Assembly (NCBI GenBank): GCA_900317955.1
Contig: ONIP01000028.1
Location: 1-34,855, forward strand
Direction: 5' to 3'
Length of the DNA: 34,855 bases
DNA from: an uncultured Bacteroidales bacterium
GTDB lineage: Bacteria; Bacteroidota; Bacteroidia; Bacteroidales; P3
The notes under the pieces are model-generated. The model was given only the letters and a program-made list of their open reading frames with translations, ran no database searches and was not told the DNA's origin. Every line of letters begins with the position of its first letter. Position 1 is the stretch's first letter. The position numbers were made by a program, and so were the translations under genes. Below, piece by piece: positions 18,130 to 27,818 of this stretch.

Positions 18130-18130
18130 A

Positions 18131-18895
18131 ATGAGAGTATTGGCCATAATTCCCGCGCGGTACGCTTCGACCCGGTTCCCCGGCAAACCCCTTGCCCTGC
18201 TTGGTGGCAAGCCAGTGATAGAATGGGTGTGGGAGCGCGTGTCGTCGGTCTCCGGTCTCGACGAGGCCGTTGTAGCCACCGACGACAACCGCATTGCGCA
18301 GGCCGTGGAGGCTTTCGGCGGACGGGTGGTGATGACCGGCAACCACCACCGCAGCGGCACCGACCGTTGCGGAGAAGTGCTGCAACGTATGAAGGAACAA
18401 GGGAATGTTTTCGATGTAGCCATCAACGTTCAGGGCGACGAACCCTTCGTGCAACCCGGCCAACTGCATAGCCTTATAGCCGCCTTTTCGCAGCCCGATA
18501 CCTGTATCGCCACCCTCAAAACCCCCATCCGCAGCACCGAGGAACTGCTTTCGCCCAACAATGTGAAAGTGGTGTGCGACAAAGAGGGCCAAGCCCTTTA
18601 TTTCAGCCGCCAGCCCCTGCCCTATCTCCGCGGAGCCGAACCCGCCGAATGGCTGGAGCAGCAACGCTACTTCAAACATGTGGGCATATACGCCTTCCGC
18701 ACAGCGACACTGGAGAAACTGGTAAGCCTGCCCCAATCGTCCTTGGAAACCAGCGAATCGTTAGAGCAACTGCGGTGGCTGGAAAACGGCTATCGCATCC
18801 ATGTGGGCGAGACCGAAGCCGCCAATATCGGCATCGACACCCCCGAGGACATGAAAGCGGCCGAACAATATTTGACTAACATTCTAAAAAGATAA
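18131..18895 (+). CDS. kdsB: 3-deoxy-manno-octulosonate cytidylyltransferase (CMP-KDO synthetase)
   Basis: A 254-residue cytosolic enzyme that activates KDO with CTP to give CMP-KDO for the inner core of lipopolysaccharide. Motifs are unmistakable: IIPARYASTRFPGKPLALL at the N-terminus (nucleotide binding), HRSGTDRCGEV, NVQGDEPFV (magnesium and CTP site), FSRQPLPY, and the ending NIGIDTPEDM. The length is typical. It starts one base after the kinase stop and is followed 13 bases later by the HU/SPOR gene, so it is part of one operon. Its presence indicates a Gram-negative outer membrane with KDO. Confidence 0.96.
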   Translation: MRVLAIIPARYASTRFPGKPLALLGGKPVIEWVWERVSSVSGLDEAVVATDDNRIAQAVEAFGGRVVMTGNHHRSGTDRCGEVLQRMKEQGNVFDVAINVQGDEPFVQPGQLHSLIAAFSQPDTCIATLKTPIRSTEELLSPNNVKVVCDKEGQALYFSRQPLPYLRGAEPAEWLEQQRYFKHVGIYAFRTATLEKLVSLPQSSLETSESLEQLRWLENGYRIHVGETEAANIGIDTPEDMKAAEQYLTNILKR

Positions 18896-18908
18896 AAAAT
18901 ACAAACCT

Positions 18909-20780
18909 ATGAATATAACAGAACTTATCGTAGAATTCATTCAAGAGGGCAATGTGGTTGAGTTTCCCGGAATGGGGACCCTGTCAAGCAGCAATGTAAG
19001 CGCCCATCACGATGCCGCCACGGGCACCTATCATCCCGCGCGCCGTACGGTGGCGATGGTCGACTCGCTGTCGGGCAACAAGGCCATCGTGCGCCGCATA
19101 GCCGACAGAGAGTGCGTCACCAACGAAATAGCCGAGCAGATGTGGGTGAACTATGTCGCCGCCTTGAAGGACAAACTCCAACGCAACCCCAATGGTCATG
19201 AGTTCCCGGGTATAGGCAGTATGAAATTAGTGGGTAGTAAGGTTAGATTTGATGCAATCGAAGGTCTTGATCTGGATGCCGGCAAGAAGCATGAACAACC
19301 CTTGGAGAACGTGTCTACCTACACACCAAAAGCCGTGGCCGACCCCTTTGCCGCCTTCGAGAAACCCGCTCCCAAGCCTCAGCCCGAACCGGAACCCGCT
19401 CCCGTGCCTGAACCCGTGGCCGAGAAACCGGCTCCCAAACCCGAACCCACGGCCGAAAAACCTGCTCCAAAGCCTGAACCCGCGGCCGAAAAGCCTGCTC
19501 CTGCCCCTGAACCCGAACCTGTAAAAGTCGAAACCGTCAAACCCGAACCGGTCAAGGTCGAGCCTGTCAAACCCGAACCTATCATCACCAAGACGGCCGA
19601 AGCAGCCGCCGCTGCACAGTCTGCCGCCCATCTGTCGGAGGTGAAACGCATGCTCGACGAGATACCTTCCTCGCCCAAAGACGCCAAAGAGGCCCGCCGT
19701 GCCGAGAAAGCCGCCGCCAAGGCCGAGAAAGAGGCCCGCAAAGCTGCCGCTGAAGCCCGCAAGGCCGCTGAAGAGGCCGAGCGCAACGCCGCCAAGGAAC
19801 GCGAAAAAAACGCTGCCAAAGAGGCCAAAGAACGCGAAAAAGCCGCCAAGGCCGCCCTCAAAGCCGAAAGCTCTCCCAAGAAGGAAAAGCACAAGAAAGA
19901 GAAAAAAAGCCATACGGGGCTTTGGATTCTCATCATCCTGCTGCTCCTCTTGCTGGCAGCAGCCGGGTACTACTTCACCCAGGTATACCAGCCCGTCAAA
20001 AAGGGTGTTAGCTGCGCCCGCGAAGTGGAATTACTCTACCCAGAAGAATTCGACGAAACCGACTACCCCCTGTTGAAATTCAACGAGAACGACATCGCCC
20101 GCACCAAAGGTCAGCTAATCACCTTTATGGGCGACTACGTCCGTACCTTCCTTCTTGCCAACAACTACGGAAATGCCTTTGCCGCCGTCATGGCACAAAT
20201 CGGCGACTATGCCGACGGCCGCCTTCACGAGTTGATGGTAGAAGGTTACTCTCCCAAGCGTTTCTTCCCCCACAAGAACCTCTGGCTTGACAGCCACTAC
20301 GATTCATACAAAAATGTCGGCGCACTTTACTACCGCTGCAAAGTGCAGGAAGAACTGATGGACTACGACCTCCTCGGCGATATTCTCGACGATGTAGTGG
20401 CCGCCTTGGGTCTCAGAGCCGACGGCTACGGCTATGGCTATGGAGCCAACGGAGGCGGTGCCAACGCAAATGCCAAAGCCAACGCTGCCAAACAGCCTAC
20501 CACCGCCCCCTACGAAGAAGTTGTCCCCGAAGCCCCCACCTTCAAGAACAGTAAGCAGGGATTCGACATCGTGGCCGGATTCTTCACTTCCAAGAAATCT
20601 GCCAACAAGTGTGCCAACCAGCTCAAAGCCCTTGGCAGCGACGCTTACATTATCAGCAAGTCAGGCGGATACTACGTCAGCATGGGGTCTGCACCCACTC
20701 GCACCGCCGCCGAAGCCCTCGAGCGTCACATCAAATCGTGGTACAAGAGCGATGTGAAAATCTACAACTTCAACGAATAA
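18909..20780 (+). CDS. HU-CCDC81/SPOR domain membrane protein
   Basis: A 623-residue envelope protein. Residues 1 to about 120 form two HU-like units of the bacterial CCDC81 type (ITELIVEFIQEGNVVEFPGMGTL-like start; KDKLQRNPNGHEFPGIGSMK in the second). A low-complexity region follows: Pro/Glu/Lys repeats of the PAPKPEP kind (about 145-225), then an Ala/Lys/Glu-rich charged helix (about 240-330). One transmembrane segment at about 337-356 leads to a periplasmic part with a C-terminal SPOR domain (about 551-623, GFDIVAGFFTSKKSANKCAN onward, ending IYNFNE). SPOR domains bind denuded septal peptidoglycan, so a role linking the cell interior to the division site is likely. This architecture is characteristic of Bacteroidales. 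Confidence 0.9.
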   Translation: MNITELIVEFIQEGNVVEFPGMGTLSSSNVSAHHDAATGTYHPARRTVAMVDSLSGNKAIVRRIADRECVTNEIAEQMWVNYVAALKDKLQRNPNGHEFPGIGSMKLVGSKVRFDAIEGLDLDAGKKHEQPLENVSTYTPKAVADPFAAFEKPAPKPQPEPEPAPVPEPVAEKPAPKPEPTAEKPAPKPEPAAEKPAPAPEPEPVKVETVKPEPVKVEPVKPEPIITKTAEAAAAAQSAAHLSEVKRMLDEIPSSPKDAKEARRAEKAAAKAEKEARKAAAEARKAAEEAERNAAKEREKNAAKEAKEREKAAKAALKAESSPKKEKHKKEKKSHTGLWILIILLLLLLAAAGYYFTQVYQPVKKGVSCAREVELLYPEEFDETDYPLLKFNENDIARTKGQLITFMGDYVRTFLLANNYGNAFAAVMAQIGDYADGRLHELMVEGYSPKRFFPHKNLWLDSHYDSYKNVGALYYRCKVQEELMDYDLLGDILDDVVAALGLRADGYGYGYGANGGGANANAKANAAKQPTTAPYEEVVPEAPTFKNSKQGFDIVAGFFTSKKSANKCANQLKALGSDAYIISKSGGYYVSMGSAPTRTAAEALERHIKSWYKSDVKIYNFNE

Positions 20781-20807
20781 TCCGAATCGCCACTGCAAGA
20801 GTAATCT

Positions 20808-21494
20808 ATGGGTCATCACAAGTTAGAGCGGTTCGCCGAAAACCTCACATTCCCCAACCTCTTTCAAGTCTCCTACGAGATGTTGAAAGAGGAGGGTTTT
20901 CCCAAAAAGGGTAAATGGCACGAGCATTTCGGCAACAACAACCCCATAACCTTGGAACTCGGTTGCGGCAAAGGCGACTACACCATCAGCCTTGCCCGCA
21001 TCCACCCCGAACGCAACTTCATCGGCGTCGACATCAAGGGTGCCCGTCTCTGGCGCGGCGCCAAGACCGCTGTCGAAGAGAAAATGCAGAATGTGGCTTT
21101 CATACGCACAAGGATTGAACTGATTGAAAACTTCTTCGATGCCGACGAGGTCTCCGAAATCTGGATCACCTTCCCCGACCCCCAACCCAAGAAAGAATTC
21201 AAACGCCTCACCTGCGAACGCTTCCTCAACTACTACAAACACTTCCTCCAACCCGGCTCGCCCATCCATCTGAAAACCGACTCCCTCGAACTGCACGAAT
21301 ACACACGCGACGAAGTGATAGCCCCCGCAGGCTACCGTACCGAGTACGCCACCGCCAACCTCTATGCCACCCCGGCCGACCAACATCCCGAAATCCCCTG
21401 CCTGCGCGAAGCCCAGATGACCCAAACCTTCTACGAACGCATGTTCCTTGCCGAAGGAAAACCTATCACTTATCTCAAATTCTTCATCAAATAG
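20808..21494 (+). CDS. trmB: tRNA (guanine-N7)-methyltransferase
   Basis: A 228-residue SAM-dependent methyltransferase that makes m7G46 in tRNA variable loops. Key motifs: the SAM loop ELGCGKGDYTISLA, NFIGVDIKGARLWRGAK, the catalytic signature WITFPDPQPKKEFKRLT, and the substrate loop HLKTDSLELHEYT. The N-terminal FAENLTFPNLFQ segment is typical of the Bacteroidota form. Start at the ATG 27 bases after the preceding stop. It is followed 43 bases later by the yebC-family gene. Confidence 0.95.
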   Translation: MGHHKLERFAENLTFPNLFQVSYEMLKEEGFPKKGKWHEHFGNNNPITLELGCGKGDYTISLARIHPERNFIGVDIKGARLWRGAKTAVEEKMQNVAFIRTRIELIENFFDADEVSEIWITFPDPQPKKEFKRLTCERFLNYYKHFLQPGSPIHLKTDSLELHEYTRDEVIAPAGYRTEYATANLYATPADQHPEIPCLREAQMTQTFYERMFLAEGKPITYLKFFIK

Positions 21495-21537
21495 AAAAGT
21501 TTTATAATAGTATTAATATATAAAAAAGTAATTATTT

Positions 21538-22278
21538 ATGTCAGGACACAACAAATGGTCAAAGATTAAAAGAGCCAAAGGCGCAGCCGATGCCAAACGC
21601 TCCAAACAGTGGAGTAACATTCTGAAACAAGTCACCATTGCCGTGCGCGAAGGTGGCCCCGATCCCGACAGCAACCCCCGCCTGCGTCTTCTCGTCCAGA
21701 ACGCCCGTGGCTGCAACATGCCCAAAGACACCCTGCAGCGCTCTATCAACAAGGCCAACGACAAGGATGCCGCCCAGATGATGGAACTCACTTTCGAGTG
21801 CCACGTCAGCCACGGCATAGCCCTTTTCATCGAGGCCCTCTCAGACAACAACAACCGCACCGTTGCCAACATTAAGTCTATCATGAACAAGAACGGCGGC
21901 ACACTGGAAACCAACGGCAGCCTCGCTTTCCTGTTCACCCGCAAGGGCGTTTTCGTAATTCCCCGTAAACCCGACATGGACATCGACGAACTGGAAATGG
22001 AACTCATTGACGGTGGCCTTGAAGAAATGGAAGCCGACGACGAATACCTGACCCTCTACACCGCCTACGAAGACTTCGGCAACATGGTCAAGATGCTCGA
22101 ACAGAAAGGTATCGAGTGCGAGACCGCCGAACTCCAGCGTATTCCCAACACCCTTCGCCAGGTAGACGAAGAGACCATCCGCAAGGTCATGAAGGTTATC
22201 GGAATCCTTGAAGAGGACGACGACGTTACCAACGTCTACCACGATATGGAGATACCCGACGATTTCGAGGAAGAATAA
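21538..22278 (+). CDS. YebC/PmpR family regulator
   Basis: A 246-residue member of the YebC/PmpR (TACO1) family, known as a transcriptional regulator and, in recent work, as a ribosome-associated factor easing translation through difficult motifs such as polyproline. The N-terminus SGHNKWSKIKRAKGAADAKR matches the family signature (usually AGHSKWxxIKHRKxxxDAKR), followed by REGGPDPDSNPRLR and KSIMNKNGGTLETNGSLAFLF. The C-terminal tail is strongly acidic (EEDDDVTNVYHDMEIPDDFEEE region). It overlaps the next gene by one base (TAATG), indicating coupled translation with rsmI. Confidence 0.93.
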   Translation: MSGHNKWSKIKRAKGAADAKRSKQWSNILKQVTIAVREGGPDPDSNPRLRLLVQNARGCNMPKDTLQRSINKANDKDAAQMMELTFECHVSHGIALFIEALSDNNNRTVANIKSIMNKNGGTLETNGSLAFLFTRKGVFVIPRKPDMDIDELEMELIDGGLEEMEADDEYLTLYTAYEDFGNMVKMLEQKGIECETAELQRIPNTLRQVDEETIRKVMKVIGILEEDDDVTNVYHDMEIPDDFEEE

Positions 22279-22976
22279 TGAAATTATATCTCGTCCCCAC
22301 ACCTGTCGGCAACCTCGGCGACATGACTTACCGTGCCGTCGAGGTGCTGAAGGGGGCAGACCTCATTCTGGCTGAAGACACTCGCACTTCGCGTGTCGTT
22401 ATGCAGCATTACGGCATCGACACCCCCCTGCAAGCCTACCACATCTTCAACGAACACCAGACTCTCCAACGCATCGTCGACCGTCTGCTCAGTGGTCAAA
22501 CCATTGCTCTGGTCACCGACGCCGGCACCCCCGGCATCAGCGACCCCGGTTTTTTATTGGTACGTGAAGCCGTGCGCAACGACATCCCCGTCGAAACGCT
22601 CCCGGGTGCCACTGCTTTCGTACCCGCACTGGTCGACAGCGGCCTCCCTTGCGACCGGTTCGTCTTTCTCGGTTTCCTCCCCCACAAAAAAGGAAGACAA
22701 ACTGCCATCCGCCAACTGGCCAACGAACAACGAACCATGGTCATATACGAGTCGCCCTACCGACTGGTCAAACTCCTCGAAGAGCTGATTCCCGTCCTCG
22801 GCAGCGAACGCCAGGCAAGCGTCTCGCGCGAAATCAGCAAACTCCATGCCGAGACCGCCCGCGGTACCCTCTCCGAATTGCTCGCACACTTCAGTGCCAA
22901 AGAGGTCAAAGGAGAGATTGTCGTGGTCATTTCGGCCACCGACGAGACACCGCAGCCCGACCAAGACAACCTTTAA
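22278..22976 (+). CDS. rsmI: 16S rRNA (cytidine-1402 2'-O)-methyltransferase
   Basis: A 232-residue tetrapyrrole-methylase-fold enzyme that methylates the ribose of C1402 in 16S rRNA at the decoding centre. Motifs include LVPTPVGNLGDMTYRAVEVL, ILAEDTRTS, VTDAGTPGISDPGFLLVR, LPGATAFVPALVDSGLP, FVFLGFLPHKKGRQ and ESPYRLVKLL, all diagnostic of RsmI. It lacks the C-terminal extension seen in proteobacterial RsmI (about 280 residues), as is usual in Bacteroidota. Its ATG shares a base with the yebC-family stop. Confidence 0.95.
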   Translation: MKLYLVPTPVGNLGDMTYRAVEVLKGADLILAEDTRTSRVVMQHYGIDTPLQAYHIFNEHQTLQRIVDRLLSGQTIALVTDAGTPGISDPGFLLVREAVRNDIPVETLPGATAFVPALVDSGLPCDRFVFLGFLPHKKGRQTAIRQLANEQRTMVIYESPYRLVKLLEELIPVLGSERQASVSREISKLHAETARGTLSELLAHFSAKEVKGEIVVVISATDETPQPDQDNL

Positions 22977-23007
22977 CCCCATGCCACTTCCGCCAAAGTA
23001 AAGAATC

Positions 23008-23472
23008 ATGCCATACGACGTATTTATCAACAGACTCCTTTGCGCCCTCGTAGCCGGATTGCTCATCGGTGCCGAACGCCAGATGCGCAAGCGCAACGCC
23101 GGCCTTGCCGTCAATGCTATGGTGGCCGTGGGAGCATGCCTTTTCATACTACTCTCCGAGAGCGTCATCCAAACCGCCATCAAATCAGGCGGCCTCGTCA
23201 ACAACGACAACCTGCGCGTCCTCTCCCAAGTAGTCACCGGCGTCGGTTTCCTCGGTGCCGGCGCCATCATGAAGGACGGTTTCACCATTCACGGACTCAA
23301 CAGCGCCGCCACCGTCTGGTGCAGCGCCGCCGTCGGGTGTCTGTGTGGCTACGGCATGTGGCGCCAGGCTGCCATCGCCGTTCTCGTCATCCTTTTCATC
23401 AACTGGATTGTAAAGAACATAGAGATTTTTTTCGAGAACAAAAAACAAGACCAACAAGACAAGGAGAACTGA
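23008..23472 (+). CDS. MgtC/SapB family membrane protein
   Basis: A 154-residue inner-membrane protein with four hydrophobic segments and the MgtC signatures RLLCALVAGLLIGAERQ and GVGFLGAGAIMKDG followed by GLNSAATVWCSAAVGC. In pathogens MgtC is linked to low-magnesium survival and control of ATP synthase, but most family members are uncharacterised. The C-terminal soluble domain found in longer MgtC proteins is absent; only a short charged tail (ENKKQDQQDKEN) remains. It lies 31 bases after rsmI and 95 bases before lon. Confidence 0.9.
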   Translation: MPYDVFINRLLCALVAGLLIGAERQMRKRNAGLAVNAMVAVGACLFILLSESVIQTAIKSGGLVNNDNLRVLSQVVTGVGFLGAGAIMKDGFTIHGLNSAATVWCSAAVGCLCGYGMWRQAAIAVLVILFINWIVKNIEIFFENKKQDQQDKEN

Positions 23473-23483
23473 AACTTTTTTCC

Positions 23484-23531
23484 CGTTTTTACGTATAAGC
23501 ATAAATCCTACCAACTGCTAAACGTAAAACG
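23484..23531. promoter_or_regulatory. Inverted repeat upstream of lon
   Basis: CGTTTTTACGT at 23484-23494 and ACGTAAAACG at 23522-23531 are complementary except for one extra T, with 27 bases between. The pair lies 37 bases before the lon start, in the only sizeable gap of this part of the block, and might be an operator or an mRNA hairpin. No good TAnnTTTG box is visible here. Confidence 0.4.
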
Positions 23532-23567
23532 AGCGGCACCCGCTGTGCCGAAAAAACAGCCCTCACA

Positions 23568-26057
23568 ATGAAGAAAAACAAAACACCCGAAGAAAGATTA
23601 GAGATGGATATATTAAAGGATGAGCTCGAGGCATTCGAAGCACAAGACTTCGACGGAATCTCTGCCCGGGCTGAAATCATACCCCTTATTACCGAAGACG
23701 ACGAGTCCTTCCTCCTCCACGAAGACGCCCTCCCCGACGACATGCCCCTACTCCCCCTCCACGGCAACGTTCTCTTCCCCGGCGTCGTCATCCCCATCAG
23801 TGTGGGCCGCAAAGCCTCCCTCACCCTCCTTCGTGCTGCCGAGAAAAAAGACGAACGCATCATCGTCACCGCTCAACGCAACGACATCGAAGACCCCGAA
23901 TTCGAAGACCTCTACCCCATCGGCGTCATCGCCCGTGTCATCCGCGTCATTCAGCTGCCTCGCAACAACCACATGGCCATCCTCCAAGGCTCCATGAAAT
24001 GCCTTCTCTCCTCTATCACCGCAAAGACTCCCTTCTACCGCGGTCAGGCTTCACTCATCAACGACAACACTGACATACGCCACCCCCGCACCTTCCACAA
24101 CCGCGTTCTCAGCATCCGCAAGGAATTCTCCGACCTCCAGCAGATGAAATCCAACGGCCAGGGTCCAAACCCAAGAGACTACTTCAACTCTCTCGGCAAC
24201 ATCAACAGCGACCGCATACTCCTCAATTTCATAGCCTCCCAACTCGACATACCCGTCGACGAAAAGCAAAAACTTCTCGAATATCAAGGCTACGAACAGC
24301 GAGCCGAAAAGCTCCTCGAATACCTTGAAAAAGAAACTGAATACTTCCGCGTCCGCGACGACATACAGGACAAAACCCGTCAGGAAATGGACCGTCAGCA
24401 ACGCGAATACTTCCTTAACCAGCAAATGCGGGTCATCCAGGACGAACTGGGTGGCTCCACTCCCGACCAAGACCTCGACCGTCTTGTCGAACGCGCTGCC
24501 AAAAAACACTGGAACGAACAAGTAGAGGCAGCCTTCCAGCGTAGCATGGAAAAACTGCGCCGTACCCCCTCCCAGACACCCGACTACACCGTCGAGCTCA
24601 ATTATATCGAACAGCTCCTCGACATGCCGTGGAACGAATACAGCAAGGACGACCTTCGTACCACCCACGCCCAGAAAATTCTTGACCGCGACCACTACGG
24701 CATGGAAAAAGTCAAGGAACGCATCGTGGAATACATCGCCGTCCTCCAGCTCAAAGGCAACCTCAAAAGCCCCATACTCTGCCTCGTAGGTCCTCCGGGC
24801 ACCGGCAAAACCTCCCTCGGCAAAAGCATCGCCGAAGCCATGAACCGCAAATACGTCCGCGTCGCGCTCGGCGGCCTCCACGACGAAGCCGAAATCCGAG
24901 GCCATCGCCGTACCTATGTCGGCGCCATGCCCGGCCGCATACTTCAAAACATCAAAAAAGCGGGCGTCAGCAACCCAGTCTTTGTACTCGACGAAATTGA
25001 CAAAGTACAGGGCATGAGCCACAACGGTGACCCCACGTCCGCCCTCCTCGAAGTCCTCGACCCCGAGCAGAACTCCGCATTCCACGACAACTACCTCGAC
25101 CTCGACTACGACCTCTCCCACGTCCTCTTTATCGCCACTGCCAACACCCTCAGCACCATCCAGCCCGCCCTGCTCGACCGTCTCGAAGTCATCGACCTCA
25201 GCGGTTACATCCTCGAGGAAAAAATCGAAATTGCACAACGCCACCTCATCCCGCGTCAGCTCAGCGAACACGGATTCCCCAAAAAAGCACTCCGCTTCAG
25301 CAAAGAAGTCCTCACCGCCATCATCAACGACTACACCCGTGAGAGTGGCGTCCGCCAACTCGAAAAAACTATCGCCAAGATAGTCCGCCGCCGTGCCGTA
25401 CAAATGGCCAACGGCACCGAGCCCGACAAAAACGTCAAAATCTCCGAACTCAAAGACATCCTGGGTCTCCCCATCCACAACAGCGAACGCCGCGGCAAAC
25501 AGCCCAAAGTCGGCGTTGTCACCGGACTGGCCTGGACCCAAGTAGGAGGAGAAATACTTTTTATCGAATCCAGTCTCAGCAAAGGCAAAGGCACCCTCTC
25601 CATGACCGGAAACCTCGGCGACGTGATGAAAGAATCCGCCACCCTCGCTTTCGAATACCTCAAATCCAATGCCGAACGCTTCGGCGTCGACCCAGAGAAA
25701 ATCGAGAACAGCAACATCCACATCCATGTTCCCGAAGGTGCCACCCCCAAGGACGGCCCCTCGGCAGGCATCACCATGTTCGTTGCAATGGTCTCCGCCT
25801 TCACCCAGCAAAAAGTCATCCCCACCGTCGCCATGACGGGCGAAATCACCCTCCGTGGCGCCGTCACCCCAGTCGGAGGCATCAAAGAGAAAATCCTTGC
25901 TGCCAAACGTGCTGAAATCACCGACATCATCCTCTGCGAAGACAACCGCCGCGAAATCGAAGACATCCCCGCCGAATACCTCAAAGGGTTGACCTTCCAT
26001 TATATCAACGACATGGGCGAAGCCCTCCCCATAGCCTTCGAACAGCAACAGTCATGA
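23568..26057 (+). CDS. lon: ATP-dependent Lon protease
   Basis: An 829-residue cytosolic AAA+ serine protease that degrades misfolded and regulatory proteins. Domains in order: an acidic N-terminal extension, the LON substrate-binding domain (from about residue 60, [19 protein letters not shown]), helical linker, AAA+ module with Walker A GPPGTGKT (408-415) and Walker B FVLDEIDK, sensor segment ATANTL, and the proteolytic domain. The catalytic serine is S732 in PKDGPSAG and the lysine K775 in GGIKEK, 43 residues apart as in E. coli Lon. Two neighbours are close: mgtC-family upstream and, overlapping by ATGA, the PD40/OmpA gene downstream. Full length; nothing is missing. Confidence 0.97.
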   Translation: MKKNKTPEERLEMDILKDELEAFEAQDFDGISARAEIIPLITEDDESFLLHEDALPDDMPLLPLHGNVLFPGVVIPISVGRKASLTLLRAAEKKDERIIVTAQRNDIEDPEFEDLYPIGVIARVIRVIQLPRNNHMAILQGSMKCLLSSITAKTPFYRGQASLINDNTDIRHPRTFHNRVLSIRKEFSDLQQMKSNGQGPNPRDYFNSLGNINSDRILLNFIASQLDIPVDEKQKLLEYQGYEQRAEKLLEYLEKETEYFRVRDDIQDKTRQEMDRQQREYFLNQQMRVIQDELGGSTPDQDLDRLVERAAKKHWNEQVEAAFQRSMEKLRRTPSQTPDYTVELNYIEQLLDMPWNEYSKDDLRTTHAQKILDRDHYGMEKVKERIVEYIAVLQLKGNLKSPILCLVGPPGTGKTSLGKSIAEAMNRKYVRVALGGLHDEAEIRGHRRTYVGAMPGRILQNIKKAGVSNPVFVLDEIDKVQGMSHNGDPTSALLEVLDPEQNSAFHDNYLDLDYDLSHVLFIATANTLSTIQPALLDRLEVIDLSGYILEEKIEIAQRHLIPRQLSEHGFPKKALRFSKEVLTAIINDYTRESGVRQLEKTIAKIVRRRAVQMANGTEPDKNVKISELKDILGLPIHNSERRGKQPKVGVVTGLAWTQVGGEILFIESSLSKGKGTLSMTGNLGDVMKESATLAFEYLKSNAERFGVDPEKIENSNIHIHVPEGATPKDGPSAGITMFVAMVSAFTQQKVIPTVAMTGEITLRGAVTPVGGIKEKILAAKRAEITDIILCEDNRREIEDIPAEYLKGLTFHYINDMGEALPIAFEQQQS

Positions 26058-27484
26058 AAAAAATCCTCCACATCCTCGCCCTCCTCCCTGCACTGACCCT
26101 CACGGCGCAGTCCATCCACCCTGTCACCGCACGTCCTGTCAGCAGCCTCCGCCTCCCTTGGGGACTCTCCAATCTTTCCGTCGTCGACGGCCGTCTCTAC
26201 GCCTCCCAGAGCGGCGTTCTCGTCAGTGCCGCCACTACCAACGGCACCATCACCGGCCTACTCCCCGACACCCTCTTCGGCCCCCTATGTGACGGCGCCG
26301 ACTACATCATCCGCAACAACCGCGACAGCCTCCTCTACTTCTCCCGCCCCACCGAGTCCAGCTCCTACGACTTTAACAAACACACCAACTCTCACTTCCG
26401 CAAAAACCGCCGCGTCGACATCCGCGCTTGGTTCAAAGACGTCAGCCACCCCACTTTCTCGTCCGACGGAAACACCCTTATCTTTGCCGCCAAAGGCAAG
26501 GTAGGTCTTGGCGGATACGACCTCTGGTACTCCTTCTACAATGGCACCCGCTGGTCCAAACCCATCAACCTCGGCAACGTCATCAACACCCCGGGCAACG
26601 AGATGTACCCCGTCTTCTACGGCGACTACCTCATCTTCGCTTCCGACGGCGTGGCAGGCGCGCCGCATGGTTTCAACCTCTACTCTGTCAAACTGAAATC
26701 CGGCACCAAAGTCGACGACATAATCTTTGCCAACTACATCGTCCAACCCCTCCCCGCCCCCTTCAACAGCAACGGCGACGACTGGGAAATAGCCTTCGAC
26801 ACCGCTGCCAACAAAGGCTATTGGATGTCCACCCGCAACGGCAAGGAAGAACTCTTCACCTTCCAAGGCCAACTCGAAGGTGTAATGCTTAAAGGAAAAG
26901 TCACCGACGAAAAAGGTCTCCCCGTACCTCAAGCCGAAATAAAACTCCTTTCCAACGGGCACTTCGTGGCCGACGCCACCACCGACGCCTCGGGCAACTA
27001 CAACCTCTTCGCACTCCCCGGCGATGACTACACTCTTACCGTGTCAAAAACCAACTACTTCCTCTTCGAAAACGACCTCACACTACTCCGCCTCAACGAA
27101 GACCTCCTCGTCGCTACACAATACCGCAACGTCACCCTCGCATCCCTCCCGTTCGGACGACCCCTCATCTTTGACAACCTCTATCAATCCGAAACCGAGG
27201 TTGAACTCAGTTCCGACGCACAGGCAAGCCTTCGCGACATAATTAATTATTTGCGCGTGAATCCTAACGTGCTGGTACAATTCACATTATACTGCACCCA
27301 GTCGGACGATGCTTCCTACAATAATCTTGTTATTGAACGCAGAATCAGCAATATGCGCCGTTTTCTTGAATCTTGCCTACCCACCAACAGCCAACTTTCA
27401 TTCAAAAACGGTAACCTAAACCCCGAAAAACCTATTGGAGACTACAAGGGGAACGAGGTATTTGTAGAATTATTTTCCAAGTGA
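26054..27484 (+). CDS. PD40/OmpA-like envelope protein
   Basis: A 476-residue exported protein: signal peptide ([19 protein letters not shown]), then WD40-like PD40 beta-propeller units (HPTFSSDGNTLIFAAKGKV followed by GLGGYDLWYS; MYPVFYGDYLIFASDG), a carboxypeptidase-regulatory-like beta domain (about 280-340, LKGKVTDEKGLPVPQAEIKL) and a C-terminal OmpA-like domain (LIFDNLYQSETEVELSSDAQ, then ERRISNMRRFLES). The OmpA part is degenerate, and several peptidoglycan-binding residues are not obvious. Proteins of this architecture are common in Bacteroidota, some linked to gliding or type IX secretion, but this one lacks decisive features. Its ATG overlaps the lon stop (ATGA). The last 80 codons are visibly more A/T-rich than the rest. 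Confidence 0.82.
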   Translation: MKKILHILALLPALTLTAQSIHPVTARPVSSLRLPWGLSNLSVVDGRLYASQSGVLVSAATTNGTITGLLPDTLFGPLCDGADYIIRNNRDSLLYFSRPTESSSYDFNKHTNSHFRKNRRVDIRAWFKDVSHPTFSSDGNTLIFAAKGKVGLGGYDLWYSFYNGTRWSKPINLGNVINTPGNEMYPVFYGDYLIFASDGVAGAPHGFNLYSVKLKSGTKVDDIIFANYIVQPLPAPFNSNGDDWEIAFDTAANKGYWMSTRNGKEELFTFQGQLEGVMLKGKVTDEKGLPVPQAEIKLLSNGHFVADATTDASGNYNLFALPGDDYTLTVSKTNYFLFENDLTLLRLNEDLLVATQYRNVTLASLPFGRPLIFDNLYQSETEVELSSDAQASLRDIINYLRVNPNVLVQFTLYCTQSDDASYNNLVIERRISNMRRFLESCLPTNSQLSFKNGNLNPEKPIGDYKGNEVFVELFSK

Positions 27485-27553
27485 TACCCCATTGTACCAT
27501 AGCCTGTTGAATAACCTTTTCATACCCTTGGCAGAAAAAATATAAAAAAAAAT

Positions 27554-27584
27554 TTTGCCATACCAAAAAAAAGTAGTACTTTTG
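27554..27584 (+). promoter_or_regulatory. Consensus Bacteroidota promoter for tRNA-Pro
   Basis: TTTG at 27554-27557 and TACTTTTG at 27577-27584 are 19 bases apart, a perfect match to the consensus. It lies about 48 bases before the tRNA. Confidence 0.88.
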
Positions 27585-27631
27585 CAACCGTTTTCGAGAG
27601 TAGATAATCACCATCGGAACAAAAACAAGTT

Positions 27632-27705
27632 CGGGGCGTGGCGCAGTTGGCTAGCGCACTTGCATGGGGTGCAAGGGGTCGAAAGTTCGAGTCTTTTCGC
27701 CCCGA
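27632..27705 (+). tRNA. tRNA-Pro, anticodon GGG
   Basis: The cloverleaf folds cleanly: acceptor CGGGGCG with CGCCCCG, discriminator A at 27705, D arm GCGC...GCGC, anticodon stem CTTGC/GCAAG around the loop ATGGGGT (anticodon GGG, followed by G37 as in proline tRNAs) and T arm with GTTCGAGTC. It decodes CCC. The 3' CCA is not encoded, as is common in Bacteroidota. It is a single-tRNA transcription unit with its own promoter and terminator. Confidence 0.95.
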
Positions 27706-27708
27706 CTG

Positions 27709-27743
27709 AAAAAAGAGAGACATTCAACGGTCTCTCTTTTTTT
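27709..27743 (+). terminator. Intrinsic terminator of tRNA-Pro
   Basis: GAGAGAC (27715-27721) pairs with GTCTCTC (27730-27736), extended by A-run/T-run pairing, followed by seven T residues. Confidence 0.92.
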
Positions 27744-27818
27744 ATTATTTTTTTATACGGAAATACAATAATATGCGTCCCCTTACGTTATTAACTCAAT
27801 TTTTAAAACTTTAATAAT

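Noticed and set aside
24051..26048. A 665-codon open frame antisense to lon
   Set aside because: It is a mirror of the lon reading frame with its C-rich third positions; its translation is low-complexity (Val/Gly/Asp/Phe-rich) and matches no family, whereas Lon is intact with all catalytic residues.
27520..27723. Open frame antisense to tRNA-Pro with the string SNFRPLAPHASALANCATPR
   Set aside because: This is the well-known artefact of translating the complement of a tRNA gene; the cloverleaf, promoter and terminator on the plus strand explain the sequence.
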